A DNA stretch of 64,000 nt from Allodiplogaster sudhausi (lineage: Eukaryota > Nematoda > Chromadorea > Rhabditida > Diplogasteridae): NCBI GenBank assembly GCA_945643635.1, contig CALZFC010000252.1, positions 2,794,501-2,858,500 of the forward strand. The letters are read 5' to 3'. The translations under genes and the position numbers were made by a program. Below are positions 1 through 15,900 of this stretch, piece after piece. How positions within the stretch are numbered: the stretch's first letter is position 1; each line of letters starts with the position of its first letter. The notes below the pieces were generated by a model. It saw nothing but the letters and a program-made list of their open reading frames with translations. It did no database searches and was not told the DNA's origin.

Positions 1-53
1 CACCAATGCGGTTATTGCGATTTTTTTTTCCAGTCTGTATGTAATATAACAAG

Positions 54-1889
<1,836 letters not shown>

Positions 1890-2349
1890 GGAAAGAGTCT
1901 CATTTTTATTCTCTCCAACCACCGTTACCTATTTATATCAGACAATATTTCCGGAGCATTGTCCTTTTCGTTTTTCCTATCTAATGTAATTGTTTTAGTG
2001 TAACTTGTTACATAAAAATTATTATACTATAATCTCTGTCTTTTTTATCTCTAAGTCACATAATTTAAGAGGAGTTATGTCTCCAATTAATTATCTTTCC
2101 CTATAGTGAATGTAGTGATTTATACTCCTCCCATTCAAAGAAAGGCTGGACAACCAAGAGTATGCTATTACCTGTGTTCGCACTCTCGGCCTTTTGCTTC
2201 CCAGCCACTAATCTTGTTTTCTACCCTCTCTTTATAAAAACAAGTCCCAACAAATAGTCACTGTTTTCCCCCCAACAAAAGTTTAGGGTGGGGAGGAGAA
2301 GTGCCCGATAGAGAGAGTAGGTGAGGTGAGTGCGAGAGAGAGAGAAAGA

Positions 2350-2388
<39 letters not shown>

Positions 2389-2980
2389 TGTGTGAGAGGG
2401 AGAAAGAGAAGAGGGAAGATGGAATGGGTTGTGGTCAACAACAAGGCACTGCATGCGCGCAGTCGTAAGCGTTGCAAAAGTTGATCGAGATCACACAATG
2501 GATATCATGGCCCTCCTCCTTTTTGGAGAATGGAGGAGGGGGATTCTTGCCTGTTCAGTTTATTTATTTGTGGCGGAACAAACGAATGTAGGTGTATGAA
2601 GGGAGAGGAATGAGCAATGCCCGCTTGCACGCATAGCCACTCCATGCATTGCAAGGTGAGGTACTGACAGGGAAAGAGAGAGAGAGAAGTAAGAGAGATT
2701 CATCAGGAGCAGCCTGAGGGAGGCAAAAAAAGTAGGAAAAGAAGGGAGCGGAGGAGTGGACATAGTGGCAGCTGTCTCCTCTGTCTTTTCCCTGTCTGAT
2801 CTGAGTATTCTTTCATCACAGCAGCTTCTACGGCTCCTTCATCATCTCCACACTTCTCTTCGATCACTTCCATTCTCTTCTTTCCCTGATCACTCACTGT
2901 GCAGTGCGCGATTTTATAGCTCTTACGTGTTTTGAATTGGAAACTGATCGATATGATTTTCTGTGGTTGTAGATACTTAG
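1890..2980. other. Intergenic region, NKAP 3' flank to coiled-coil gene
   Basis: No convincing exon was found. The first 250 bases are AT-rich and presumably contain the NKAP 3' UTR. Around 2325-2410 there is a compound GA/GT microsatellite, followed by CT-rich sequence up to the next start codon. The open frames here are low-complexity repeat translations. Confidence 0.6.
2325..2410. repeat. Compound (GA)n(GT)n microsatellite
   Basis: An alternating purine tract with GAGAGA runs flanks a GTGTGTGT core. It is one of many GA/CT simple repeats in the window. Confidence 0.85.
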
Positions 2981-3755
2981 ATGGAAGAAGAAGAGACTTC
3001 TCCCCCGGCCGAGCCTTCGTCTTCCGGGGACTTTTCTCTGCCCCGGAAGGGCATTCTCAAGCGTCCGTCCCTGCGATCCCAGCTGGAGGCTCGTGACTCC
3101 CTCGCTCCTCTTCCTCGGCGTTCTCCTGAACGGGCTGCTTCTGCCTCTCGTATTCCGAAGCTCTCTGTTACCTGGTGGGAAAAAAATGCAGGTAGTGTAA
3201 TTTCCTTCGAATTTTTTTTAAACAATCTGAAGAAAAAAAGAAGCGCCTTCCAGTTGCCTTCTTCGGCGACACTTCGGACGAGAAAGACACGGACTCGGAG
3301 GCTACGATGGCAATGTCTTCGATGCCCGGTCTGTCCCTGGCCGACCCGCCTTCCTCCCTCGATCTCAACCTGATCCCTGGTGGAGTCGGCCGCTCCCCCT
3401 CTTCCTCCTTCGACTCCGAGTTCCAAGAGGACGCCGCCTCGGTTGGCTCTTCCAATGGCAGCGCTGCCTCTTCCGTTGTCGGCCGCTGGTGGATTGCCAA
3501 AGATACACGGTTATTGTCGAGATTGTCAATATTGAAGCTAAGAGCGTGTTCTTGAGATTCGTTCCTCACTGTGAGAAACGAGGCTGCAATCATGCTGGTC
3601 ATGAAGAGGGTGGAGACTATCTCACTCCCACTCAGCGGAGATCCAAGGAGATCGCAGAACTCAAAAAGGAACTCAAGAAGGCACAGGCAGAAAGGGACGA
3701 GAAGGAGACTCATCTCATTCAACTCAGAGCTAGGATTGATAATGTCAGCCTTTTA

Positions 3756-3786
<31 letters not shown>

Positions 3787-4810
3787 GTGGCCTCCCACAT
3801 GTTCAGGATTCCTCATGGGACTTAGCTAGGCAACCAGAAGAAAACAATTTATGACCCTTGCGCTTCGGAAAAAGCAATTTCAAGATTGAACGCCTGAATT
3901 CGGAGGGCCTGGTGATGAGTGAGAGGCACACGACAATGGCCACGAATCGACAACTCGCAGCAGCTTACGAGACAGAGAAGAAGGCACTCGAGAGGAGACA
4001 CGCAGTCAGAGTCAACCAACTCATCAGAGAGACTCTCGTCGCCAGGTCATTTCCTCTCTCTCTCTCTCTCTATCTCTCCCTCTCTTTCTGTCTCTCTTCT
4101 CCTCTCGCTCTCTCATCTTTGACCACATCTGGCTTTTATTTCAGAGAAGAAGTTGGCCGTCTCAGCATCCGAGTTGCAGAATTGGAAGCAAACGAGAAGG
4201 ACTTAGAGAGCAGAGAGTTTAGAGAAGCAGAGACTATGACGGAGGAAGAACTCTACGCCATGCCGATGAGACGTGAGCTTTCTTCTTCTTCTGTTCCCAC
4301 TCTGATGAGGAGAGTACCTTTCAGCCCCTCTTCTTCTGCCGGGAGTGGCTGGCGAGTCTGTTTCTCCGTCTGCTCCTCTCTCTCCTCCTGGATCTCTCTT
4401 TCCTACCTCCGCACCAATTTCCCCCACATCTACAGATCCGGCGAGCATGCAGCAGTATATCAGCAGGGAAACCGCCAATCAGCTCCAGGTTACAATTCTT
4501 CTCGTTCAGTGTATTCCTTTTTTAGTACCCAAGTGTGTTTTCCAGACGTATTAAAAAAAGAATTCATTGAAATGAATAACGGGTTTATAGTTAGGCTAAT
4601 TATTTGTTATGTGAAGGCCTACCGGAACGAAGCGTGCATTTGGAGAAGCAAAGCAGCGCAACTCGAGATTGTTGTGAGAGAACATCTGGTGAAGGCGAAC
4701 GAGCAGGAGCTGGCTCTCTCCCACCAACTCGATCAAGTTCGGAGAGAGTGCGAAGGACTCAGGGATATGGTTAGTTCTCATTCCCCCTCGAGCTCTCTCT
4801 CTCATTCTCT

Positions 4811-4851
<41 letters not shown>

Positions 4852-7800
4852 GGTCTCTCTTGTACAGCTTCGTGAACGGGAAAGTGAAGGAATGGCCGAC
4901 TCGGGCATTGAGAATCCGGCATCTTCGTCACCGCAAAGAAACGTGCGAATTGGCGTAGAGAAGGCCCCGCCCCTTCCTCCCCCGACTGACTGCACCAATG
5001 AAGGATGCCTGGAGACCAGAAGAGTACTCGTCAATCTGCAAGCTGAGGTTGGCATCTATTCGGAAATGCATTAATCGAGAAATTACTGAGAGATGTGCGA
5101 CATATTAACAGTGTGTCATTCTTGGGGTCGCAATCATTTATTTCAGCTGGAAAATATGCGTATTCGAACGAATGACTTGGAGAGGAGGGTTCCGACTCTC
5201 CAGGAAGATCTACAGGCAAAACTTTTATTTGTATTTTTTTTAGAGAGACAGTATTTAATGAGCTTCACACTGGGGCATATCACAGGAGGCTGAAAGCAAT
5301 ATCTCGACATTTCAATCAAGACTGGTCGATGCGACAAAGGAACAAGAGAAGAGCGAAGCCGAGCGAGCGGCGGCTGACATGGTCATCTCCAGGTTACAGG
5401 TCGGGTTGAAGGAGTAAGAAAGAGCCGCCTTTCATAACTTGTATTTAGACCGACAAAGAGACTCTGAACAAGGCAGTGACATATCTGGAAGAGCGAATGC
5501 AAGTGTACCAGAACATCATTCTCGACCATGAATTGGTGGTGCAAGATGAGAACACCGCAGCGTGGAGGAGAGGATTTGTCGATCCTAGGTTGCAATTCTT
5601 CGTAGCCTTGGCTGTTGCAATCTCATGCCCACTCTGCAGATACCACATCAGCGTTTCCAAGCGTGTGCAGACTTCGCTGACCTGCGCAGACCTTGACCAG
5701 CACCACAGCGACTTGGACGAGGCGCATCACAAGTTACGAGTACGCATTCTGCTTCTTCTCTTTTCTTACTCTTTTTCTTTCTCTGCTTCTCTGTCGCTTA
5801 CAAAACAGTTCCTCAGTTATTGGACGAGGAGATGTCATCGAAGAATGCAAACTTGCACTCTCGATTTCAAGAAATCGACGCTAATTTGATAGCAAAAACT
5901 AAACTCGTCGACACTCTTTCCAGGTTAGCATTTTGTTTGTCTTTTACAAATGTGTTATAATATTTTTTCGTGTCTGCAGGCAACTTTCTGAGGCCCAGAG
6001 GGAAATGAAAAGAAATTTGGAGAAGCAACAACAAGAGAGAGATGAGCACAATGTCGCGATAACTAAGGCCAGCTTGGCTGCTGAGGTAATTATTCTTATT
6101 TTTCTAGTATTTTGCTTTTTCTGAATATCTTTGGGGAATCTCGCATTCTGCTGGGTTTTTTTTTTAAATGCTTTCCTTCTATCTCATTAGATTAAAGTTA
6201 GCTGTTTTCACAGCGGATTCCTCTTCTGGAGTCTCGCGTTGCTCAACTGCAGCAAGAGAATGCAGGAATGGAACTTCGAGTGGCGGAAGCCCGCGAGGAA
6301 TGTGAAAAGGCACTCGAAGATGCACTCGCCGAGGCACTCAAGAAATATGCTGAGCAGAGCAGGTCAGTTTACTAGTTTCTGTATTTTAATTACCTTATTT
6401 TCTGTTAGTTCCCCGGTTGTACTATTTTTCAATGCCCTGGTGCGCAGGGACACTATTAGATGGAGAAGTTCTGATGGAGAGAGGGGAACTATTTTCGATG
6501 TCTTTGTCGACCAAGTAATAAAAACAATGTGTCCAGTGCTGAACAAGGGCGGCGCATGCGCCGTGATGTACCCCTCCCCCCCCCCCCCCCCCCCCCCTCA
6601 AAATTCCGTTGAACCCCCTCGGATGAAAAATTTTTTGCTTGAAAAACGGCACTTTTTCCACAAGAAAGGTGATTTTTGACCGAAAAAGTCATTTTTTCGG
6701 CTTTGTACCCCCCCCCCCCGGCCTGGAGTCCTGCGCCGGACCTTGTTCAGCTATGAATGTGTCATTAGCTTTTTGTTGAATAGATTTTCTTTTTCTAATA
6801 AAGGTTCTAATAAAGGGGGTACAAATAGAAAAAATTGGACGATTGATATGTCTAGTTGATGGGTTTTTTTTCTGGTGTGATTGGAGTGATGTTGCTAGAG
6901 AAAGTCAAATACGATTTCTTTGCGTGGATCGTTAAATGAGCTATTGCAGGTACTGGAAAGACAAAGTGGCAGGCTACGAAAGGCAAATCAGCAATGCAAA
7001 GGTAGGAGAGTAGAAGAATATGAAATATGAGGGCTATTAAAAGGATTTCTTTCTGCAGAAGGAAATGTCTCAGCTGAGTCGAGAGAAGGAAGAACAGCGA
7101 TTGGCTGTGAAGGTGGAGAAGGCGGAGTTGGAGAGGAGACTCACTTCCAGCATTGCTCATGTCGAAGAACTCTCACACAAAGTTCGTTTTTGTTGCCTTT
7201 CTCCATCTCCTTGTTCTTTATTACCATTGTCTCGCTCTCTGTCTTCTCTCTGCCTTTTGTTTCTCTCGTTATCCCGTGCCACTCTTCCTTGACTGCTTGA
7301 TCTTCAGCTGCATCGGCCGTCTCGAGATGTGCAATGCGAAGCGAAGCCTCGGCAATGCTCGAAGTACGTGGCCTGCAGACCGCATGCGAAGACGAAGGAA
7401 ACGCAAGTCGAGAAGGTCTGACTTCCTCTTGACTCTTACATCTGAATAGTGTTCCCCCTTGAGGATGATCTGCCGGATGAAGTGGACGAGCGCCTTCGAG
7501 TGGCTCAACTCGACCTCTCCACAACCAAGCGGCAGCTACATGTTCTTCAGCAGAAGCTCATCGCTACTCTGGACGAGAAGGTCGGTTATTCTACTCCTTT
7601 CATCAGTCAGGGCCGAGGCCGGGCTGCTTTTGATTTGCTGGCCTTGGATAAGATCATTAATGCGATTCATTATTTCCTTGAACTGAAATGTCAGAAAATT
7701 CCCAGTTTTTGGAGACATATATTGAAATTGAATTAGGGCCACAAATAGCTTAAGACAGTTGCGTTGTTCTTCAGCAGGAGCAGCGTTTCCGCGTGCGCGC

Positions 7801-10379
7801 CCGCGTCGCTTCCTGCGATGCGTCTTCCCGCGATTCAGACAGTCGAGCAGAGACTTCCGCCGCCTCCACCGAGAGAGCATCCAGCCAGAGGAGAACTGCC
7901 AGTCTGGAGCATCGTTAGAGACACTGCTTTTATACCTTTTCGTTTCATCTTATATCCATTCTCAATAGATTATTGATCATAATTAGGAATAGAGACTAGA
8001 CGGAAGTGTATGCTCGTTCTTTTGATGGCAGAGGTATATACTTTGACCACTTGCAGGTCTGAGGACTACCAGCCCAGCCTCTGGGAACGAACTCGAAGAA
8101 GTGATTCAACTAAGGAGTAGAAATGCAGCTCTGCGAGAGGAAGTGAAAGTACTCGAGGAGGAGAAGACAAGACTAGAAAGACGCGGGAAGGACAAGATCA
8201 AGCAACTCATCCGGGAATTCGAGTCGCTGAGGAAAGAGTTGGACCAGGTCTACTTGTTCTCTCTTCTACAGATATATTCTAGAGTACGTGAATAGAAAGG
8301 GATTCTATGGGATCACAGGTGGTTTCTCCTTGGCTGGCAACTGCATCCTCACGCATAGTGACATTTCATTTCCTTCTTCCCTTAGGCATTTTTCTTATCT
8401 TCCCTCCTATAAAGACTAATGAATTCGTTGTTCGCGCAGGAACTGACGGAGAAGGCGACGGAGAAAGCGTGGCTCGCCACTCGAATTGAGAATCTTGAGT
8501 CGGCTAATCGGCAACTCCAAGCCACGCTGGATGGGCTACAGAGAATGAAGGAAGAACCTCCTCCCCTCCCTGCAGAGAGATTCCCCGCCTCTGCTATCAG
8601 GTTACTTACTAATTATTATTTCTGCCGTGAATCATTAATCATTGATAGGAAACACGTCAACATATTTTTAAGGAAAACGAAGTCGGAATGTGAACTCAGA
8701 GAAGAAGGAGAGTCCGGAGAAGCAGAGAGAAAACGACTCAAGGCTGAAAATATTGCTCTTAGCAGGTTGGTGTTGACTATTGAAATAATTAACTGTGTGA
8801 TTGCGTGTAAAGGAAGGTTGTGAAAGGAAGAGAGAGACAGAGAGGGGGGGGGGGGAGAGAGAGAGAGAGAGGAAGAAAGTGCATGAGTAGCTAGGAGAGT
8901 GGAATTGGTTGGAGTGAGCAGCGTCGAATGCGGCAGTTGCTGCAGCAGACTGCGGATGCGGTCAGCTCCGCCTCCTCCCGGGCCACTCTCTCCCCCGCAC
9001 TCGCCGATCTCGTTCGAGACCTCAATCATGTCCGTTCTTTTTAAATTCATTATCTTCCTCTTCTCTTCTCTTCTCTTCTCTTCTCTTCTCTTCTCTTCTC
9101 TTCCTCTTCTCTTCCTCTTCTCTTCCTCTTCTCTTCCTCTTCTCTTCCTCTTCTCTTCCTCTTCCTCTTCTCTTCCTCTTCTCTTCCTCTTCTCTTCCTC
9201 TTCTCTTCCTCTTCCTCTTCTCTATTTACTCCTTCCTCTACTCAGGTGAAGACGGATCTTGAGAAGGCGTTAGTTGAGTTGGATGTAGAAGATAAGGCAG
9301 CAAGGACTCTGCCGTCCATTCTTCCTTCAACTGCGCTTTCTTCAGCAAATAGTCAATATCCTGAGGTATTTCAATTTTCTTATCTATTCGGCCAACATCT
9401 GATCCAATAATATCGTATGTATTTATTGACAGCAAATTCTGGAGACTGTAATGACGGATTGGAACAACGACGAAATAGATAGATTAGCACGAGACTTGCA
9501 ACGATCGCGTCAGGAGAGGCAGGCACTCAAGGTTCATTCATTCTGCTGCATTCTATTAGGCTTATTCTTAGTTGATTAGTTCAGTTACGCGTGGACAGAC
9601 TCTCCCGCAATCTGAGAGCGGCGACTACCGAGTTGGAGATGTACAGGAAGGAGACTCGAACTACAAATGCAGATGGACTTCCCCTCATCAGCAAGAGTAG
9701 ATCTACCGTTGATCTCTCACGAGAATACGTCGATATCGAAGAGTGCCGGCGGTCAGTGTTTCCCCTCGAGCCAGTTATTCATTCTGTTTATTTAATAAAC
9801 CAAATATGAAAATAATTTTGCTTCCAATAACACCTTGTTTGTGTTGGAGAGAAAATATAAAATCGGAAATCGAAGAAAAAGCGACGAAAAACGATATCTT
9901 GTAATGCAAATTGTGTTTAATTGCAGAAATAAATGGACCAATTCTCTATAAAACTAATTTAGTTGGCAAGAGAAGGCGGGTACGATGTTCCGTGAGCTGA
10001 CCCGCCTCAGGGCCAACACAACTCAACTTCTGGCAGAGAAGCGGGAGTTGCGGGTTGAACTCGCCATGCTCAGAGGCGAATTCGAACTGCTCAACTGCCA
10101 GTTCCATGAGAAAACCGGGAAGAGTATTGAACTGCCGCCGAAGGATTACTTGTAAGCCGTGGAAAAGAGTGATGGAATGAGTTGAAAGTATAGAGCAGGA
10201 ATAAATTGAGGAATGAGAACTGAGACTTCCTATTTTTAAGAAGAGTGGAGCGGGGGCGAACTGCTAGGAAGAACTCGACCGAGTTGCCCCCTCGTCCGAG
10301 AAGTGGCCGGGATTCGTCAAAGGAACGACCACCGGGAGACTCCTTCACGACCTCAAGATCCTCCTCTCAGGTAAGTTTC

Positions 10380-10410
<31 letters not shown>

Positions 10411-12236
10411 AGTCTCTCTCTCTGTCTCTCCTTCATTCGAAAGTATAGTGTTCTCCCTAATGAATGTTATGGTGTAGGTGGAAAGAGTGTCCGCGACAGT
10501 GCGGGCTCCTTCTTATCCTGCCACTCGAACCAGATCAGAAGAGAGGAAGAGACGGGTCAGGAGCGAGAGCAGAAAACGCACGGGGCACGATGAAGCTCTT
10601 TCGCTCTGCTCTGCCCTGCCGACTACATCGCAATCTGTGAGAAAGTTCTACCTTTTTCGAAATCCTTTTCCAAAAGAAGGAAAAAAAATAGAAAAAAAAA
10701 GAATTTGTATTGTGCTTAAGGATGCGGCACCTTCAGGATCATCTCTTCCGAGCATCCAAAGGAGAGTTGCTCAGTTAGTTTTTTAATATAGAAAATATCA
10801 CATATGTTTTGCTCTTTCTTTAGAAGGTAAATACTGTATTTGAAGCACAAAATTGAACGAAATCGTATGTTTGCAGGCTCGGAATGTCCCATTCGTGGCA
10901 TTGCAACTCAGAGGAGAGTGAGGAAAGAGAACAGAGAAGGGCATCCAGAGTCATCTCACTCAGGGAGAAAGTCGGCCGACTCGCTGCTCAGAACAGACAA
11001 CTGCAGGTTCGTTTCTGCTTCTCTTAGTACACGGGAGTCCCTTCTCTTAGGAGCAGCTGAAAGCCGTGGAAGGGCGAGGTGTGCGGACGGCCTCGCCAGT
11101 CTTCTCTGCCTCTCGCTCGGCTACTCCCGTTGCTCCCTCTGCCAAGGTACATTCCCTCCATGCCCTCTCGCATCCCCTCTCACTGTTTGCTCCTTTTTCT
11201 TGTCGTATTTTTCTTCTCATGCAATTCTTATCATATTCAGACGGAGAGATGTCGCACCGCGAGTGTCGAAGCTGAGATTCGCGAAAGAACTGCCCTCGAA
11301 ATTGCTCTCCAGCAGGCGGATGCCCTCAGAAGTGAACTTCAGAATGAGGTGGCACTCCTCTTCCTCTCATTTAATATTCCTTCATTGCTCTATAAGTTTT
11401 CTTCGTTTTCTTCGGACTCTCTTTTCTTCTAATCCTATCCTCCTTCCGTTGTAGTTGACGGAGACTGCCTCTCGTCTGCGAGCGCGTGAAGAGGAACTGA
11501 AGCAGCAAGTCGCTGTCTGGCAGTCCGAGAAGGGGGACATCCTCCCGAAGGTTGAAGAGGAGAAGACTGCTCTTACGCAAAAGGTTCGCGATTTATTTAA
11601 GAATACATTTCTTGTCGATTTTTAGCCTTTTTGTGCTATCGATCTGTCATCGTTTGGAGTGAAATTGGCCTTTCCAGCTTCGCGAATCGGGCGAAAGAGA
11701 GGCTGACTTGGCAGCGAGGATGCGACTGCTGCAGACTCAGCTGGAACTCTACGAGAAGAAACTCAGCGATGTCGAGGAAGAGAGAAAGGAAATGTATCTC
11801 GTCATGTTCAAGAAGGGACAACAAGCTGCTGCCATGGGAGTTAAAGAGGCCTGTCTCTCTCTCTTCTCTCTCCTCTCTCTCTCTCTCTCACTGGGATTCT
11901 GTCTCTGTGTATCAGCTGCCTTGTTCCCTCTCCTTTCACTCTCACTAATTCCTCCTCAGGAGGGCACAGTAGACGAGATTACAGAAGAGCGAGTTGTGCT
12001 GCGGTTCCTTCACGATGCTTTCTACTACTTTCTACTGAACAAGGGTGATTCCAAGGAACATCTCCAGGTTGCATTTCTCTCCTTCTTTTCTTTATGAATA
12101 GCAGCAAGCCTCCTATTCTTATCTCTCTGTTCCTGATTCTTAGGCTATGATGACAATGCTCAACTTCACTCCAGACCAGAGGGAAGAAATCGCGAAGAAG
12201 CATCGTGGAATCCCCTCTGGCCACCTTCCCCATTAG
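2981..12236 (+). CDS. Long coiled-coil protein with C-terminal GRIP-like domain (golgin-like)
   Basis: This is probably a Golgi or vesicle-tethering coiled-coil protein. The start ATG at 2981 directly follows TACTTAG, a 3' splice-site-like sequence. The N-terminus (2981-3509) is Ser/Pro-rich and low complexity, with KRPSLRSQLEARD and DLNLIPGG. From about 3620 onward roughly 28 short exons encode heptad-rich coiled coil, for example KEIAELKKELKKAQAERDEK, ATRIENLESANRQLQATL and ETASRLRAREEELKQQ. Exons placed with confidence include 3885-4045, 4868-5047, 5286-5399, 5449-5588, 5640-5739, 5817-5923, 5980-6086, 6214-6362, 6950-7001 and 7059-7181. The last two exons (about 11961-12067 and 12145-12236) encode RFLHDAFYYFLLNKGDSKEH and MLNFTPDQREEIAKKH, resembling a GRIP domain (Arl1-binding), although the usual Tyr is Phe. 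Reading-frame joins near 4310-4380 and 7450 remain unresolved. The specific orthologue is not identified; an insect quick-to-court relative is one possibility. Confidence 0.75.
6534..6755. mobile_element. hAT-like non-autonomous element (MITE), 222 bp
   Basis: The left end reads CAGTGCTGAACAAGG. The right end, on the opposite strand, reads CATAGCTGAACAAGG, so the terminal inverted repeats match at 13 of 15 positions and the similarity extends inward through a GGCGCA core. The element is flanked by a perfect 8-bp direct repeat AATGTGTC (6526-6533 and 6756-6763), the target-site duplication length of hAT transposons, whose ends typically begin CA. The interior is non-coding, with two cytosine runs (about 6576-6598 and 6710-6719) and an A/T-rich partly palindromic centre. 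It lies in the intron between coiled-coil gene exons 6214-6362 and 6950-7001. No transposase is present. Confidence 0.7.
9057..9226 (+). repeat. Pyrimidine minisatellite (TTCTC / CTTCCTCT units) in an intron
   Basis: An uninterrupted polypyrimidine block of about 170 bp is built first of TTCTC 5-mers and then of CTCTTCC-type higher-order units. It fills the end of the intron before the exon starting near 9246 and probably doubles as its polypyrimidine tract. Confidence 0.9.
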
Positions 12237-12999
12237 ATTGCCTTCTACTAACCGGTGTCATTTTCACATTCTTTTCATTTTTTTTTTTAATATTTCTTTT
12301 CTTATTTGTTCGTATTCTATCTAGCCTCTACGTTTTGATCTCTAAATATTCCATGATCTCGTCCTTTTTTGCCTTTGCGTTAACAAAGTTTCTTGCATTT
12401 TAGTGATCTCTACTATATATTTTATTCACAGCACGATTTTACATTAATAGATTTATGCCAGTTCTTTAACCCTGTGGCAAGAGTAGAAGGAAGTGTTTTT
12501 AATGATCTCAGATTACGCTCCAAGTCAACCCCTTCTCGTTTTACCAAAACAATTAGATTGTATCAATCACTTTGCATATCTGACAGGGTAATTAACAGCT
12601 TGCTGAAGGCAGCATTTTTCTGTTGTTTCTGTGTCATATGAAGCGCGTGGCATTTCGTTTTTATTACTATCAACAGCATTTTAAAAGAGTCATCGTTTTC
12701 TACCACAACTAATGAATTTTAGGGCTACAATCTAAGTCACCTTAGTCTGCAAGTAAGTTAGTCGGTTAGTTAAAGGCGTTGATAGCAAAGTACAGACAAT
12801 ATTCTAATGCATATACAGTTTGAATGAATTTACAAGTACGAGATCTCAGGTAACCAGCTGAATTCAGAAATGCACAAGGAAACTATGATAAATAGGCAAA
12901 TTCCCTGAAATTTGTAGAGTATAACAATGAAACGAGGATAAATCTTACATGAGATCTCAGGAATGTCCGCCTCCCTCGGGTCGTCCCACCCTCTTCGTC
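12237..12999. other. Convergent 3' intergenic region
   Basis: This is AT-rich sequence between two convergent stop codons (12234-12236 on + and 13000-13002 on -). It presumably holds both 3' UTRs. No ORF with family resemblance was seen. Confidence 0.6.
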
Positions 13000-15900
13000 T
13001 CAGATCTCAGAAGGAGTAGGCGTAGCCCGAATGCTGCCGCCCCTTGGCCTGCCCCGCCCTCTTCCTCTTCCCACTGGCGCACTTCTCATGGAAGATGAAT
13101 CGTCGCTGCGCTCCTGTTTAAAGAACAAACATTAATTATGATTACGGTAAAGATTGAAAACCAGATGCCAACAAATATGTGGTAAAAAGTGACAATGAGA
13201 GAATTCCTGTAGAGAAGAAGTGAAGAGTCGACAGGAGGGGGAAGAGCGAGGTCCGCTGTCTTCTTGTCCAGGTAGTTCATTCTGAATGTTCCAAGTTCTG
13301 CATGCAATACTTGATATGCGATAGAAAAGACAACGAGAAGCTGACATTGCTTGCTTGTCTTGCTTCAGTAGTTTGTAGCTGAATTCTTGAAGTATCTCAA
13401 GGAAAGAGAGATTGGGAGGGACAGGCACTTCGCTTCGCTTCGCAGCTGGAGGTTGAGGCTCGACTTCCAAGGCGAAAAGAACTCCGTCGCGGTGGATGAG
13501 GGCGAGGGGATCGCGGTTCTTGATGTGATCTGAACCAAGAGCGGCCGAGAGACGGCGGGCCAATTCACGAAGAGAAGAGAACTCGGCTGACTCGGCCGAG
13601 AGACCTCCTGCCCCTGCTTCTCTCTTAAATTATAGACATTTCAGAAAACTCACAATCAAAGATAACTGCAAAGCATATTCAAAGATGAAAAAAAAAAGTT
13701 TCCCATCAACTGACTTGCGCGTTGTCGAATGCGCACTCAAGAGCTTTGATTATGCAGCGGGCATTCTGCATCTTGTCCATGTCTCTGGTCTTGCAAAGAA
13801 GAAGCTTGAGGATGTCGCCAAAGTCTTGGTAGAACTGAACTTCTTCTGTTATGGATAAGCGAGAAGGGAGAAGGGAGGGGAAGGATCGTGCCTTGAGATA
13901 GTGAGTAAGCAGAGGAGCGGCGTGCGAGAAGTCGAGAACACCGTGCATGACGAGCTTGCAGAACTGCGCGAGGAGACTCCTCTTCTTCTGTGTCAATTCA
14001 ATCTCGGCAGCTTGCTCGAGGGGAGCCCCTCCTGACTCAGCAAACACGTTGTCTTCCACGAACGTCAGCATCTTCTTCGCCAGGTCCTGCATAAGACCTT
14101 TCTTAAGCTGGTTGCTTCCCTTTCTTCATTCAATTTGAACCAAGCATTAGAATGCATTATTTCGAAAATGAAATAAATCTGACATCCTTGACTTGGAGAT
14201 GGAGTCCGCGCAAGGAGTCCGAACTAAGGGCATCCATGTTGAAGCAGATGAGAATGTCTGCCAGCCATTTGAAGGCCTGCAAGAGGAATTCGTTTATCCG
14301 GGAAATGGCAGCCAAGAGATTCTCACCGATTCGACATTCGATGCGAAGTGAGAGAGAATTCCCTCAAGGACTTGGACAAAATGGTCGCGCTTCTTCTTCA
14401 ATTTCTTGATCGCATCCTTCAATTGAGGAAATAGTCTTCGGGAGAAGATAAGGGGAAAAAGAGTAGCGAAAACCTGCTTGGCCGACTCCTCTTTGGAGAT
14501 TCGCTGGAGATCGTAGAGAAGACAGAGTGCGAGAACGTGGATGGCAACGTCGAGGACCTCCCTCCCGCACGGCTTCCCTTCCGAGATCGCCGCCACCACT
14601 GGCATCACTGTCTCCCACAGGTCGCCACGACGAATGTCAATGTGTCTACAAGAATGGTGCATCTTTAAACAAGAGTAATCATACAGCACTACCTAATGGA
14701 TAAAAAACCCAACCTTCTTGTATCTTTTAAAAACGAAAATCTCGAAGCTAAAAACAACATCTTGTTTAAAATAAGCGGAATACACACGAGAGTACAGCGG
14801 CCATCTTGCGGAAGGCGCTGAGAAGAGCAGCCTCGTCTTCCTCGTCCAGCTGTCTCTCATTCTGGAAGCGCGCGATGGCCGTGCGCAGCTCTAGAGAAAG
14901 CGAGTCCACCAACTGAAAGAGAATACCTTGCTGCAGCTGGTCGATCAAATCACAAAGTAGAAACTGACTCCAATGCGGAAAGACTCGGTCTGCTGATTGG
15001 TGAGAGTGTTCGTCATGAGATAGGCGATGAGCTCGGCGGTCATCGACAGAATCTCATCGTCCGCGTGCCGCTCCATCACATCTTTCACTGCTTCCATCAG
15101 CATTTGAAGATTCTCAAAGATCCAAAGCACAATTGAGCTCGCTCTCTCATTCAAATACAAACCCTTTCGCCATGACTCGACATGTAGACATCGAGAAGGA
15201 AGTGGAGTGGAAGGCCCACCAGATTAGCCACTTTCTCTCGATCAGCGATGAACTGCAAAGTAGTACAGAAATTATTTGAGTGATCTACTTTAACTTATAA
15301 TGTAATTGTATATTAGCAATAAACCAAGCCTTGTTGATGAGAAGAGGAATGGCAGGGATGAGCACTTCACTGATGCGAACCCGTTCCTCCCTGAGAGTCT
15401 TAAGTTCCTTGGCATTGGCAGGGGCAGGCGCCCCTCCCCTCTTCACTGGATTCCTCCCCACCGGAGACTCTCCAGTCGCCCCTTGGCGGACAGAACACGA
15501 CAGAATATCCAGGAGCTGCGTTTCCGATCCCTCGGCTATAAGATATAATAATACAATCAAATATCTCTACGAATTACTTCATTAAAATGGTCGGTAATGT
15601 AAACCAATATTGAGGCATCATTCCTGATCATTTGGATACACGGAAAAATTAGACGAAAATATCTCCAACGTTCGTACAAGTGATATTTCGGTACACAGGA
15701 TTCCACAAGAGACTTACCATCATCACTGAGAAGCAGGTCAACCATTACTTGGTACTCCTTCAGCATTGGATTCGTCTCGATCAGAGCATCCACCAGATAA
15801 GATGCGTGGTCGTGCACCTACAATTCAATTTATATAGAAGTGTCGCGACAAATTTTAAGTATTTTTTATTGTTAGAGGTTTGATGGAGGGAGAATAATGA

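Noticed and set aside
5216..5285. Coiled-coil gene GC donor counted as certain
   Set aside because: A GT donor at 5231 also keeps frame, so it is listed only as a probable case.
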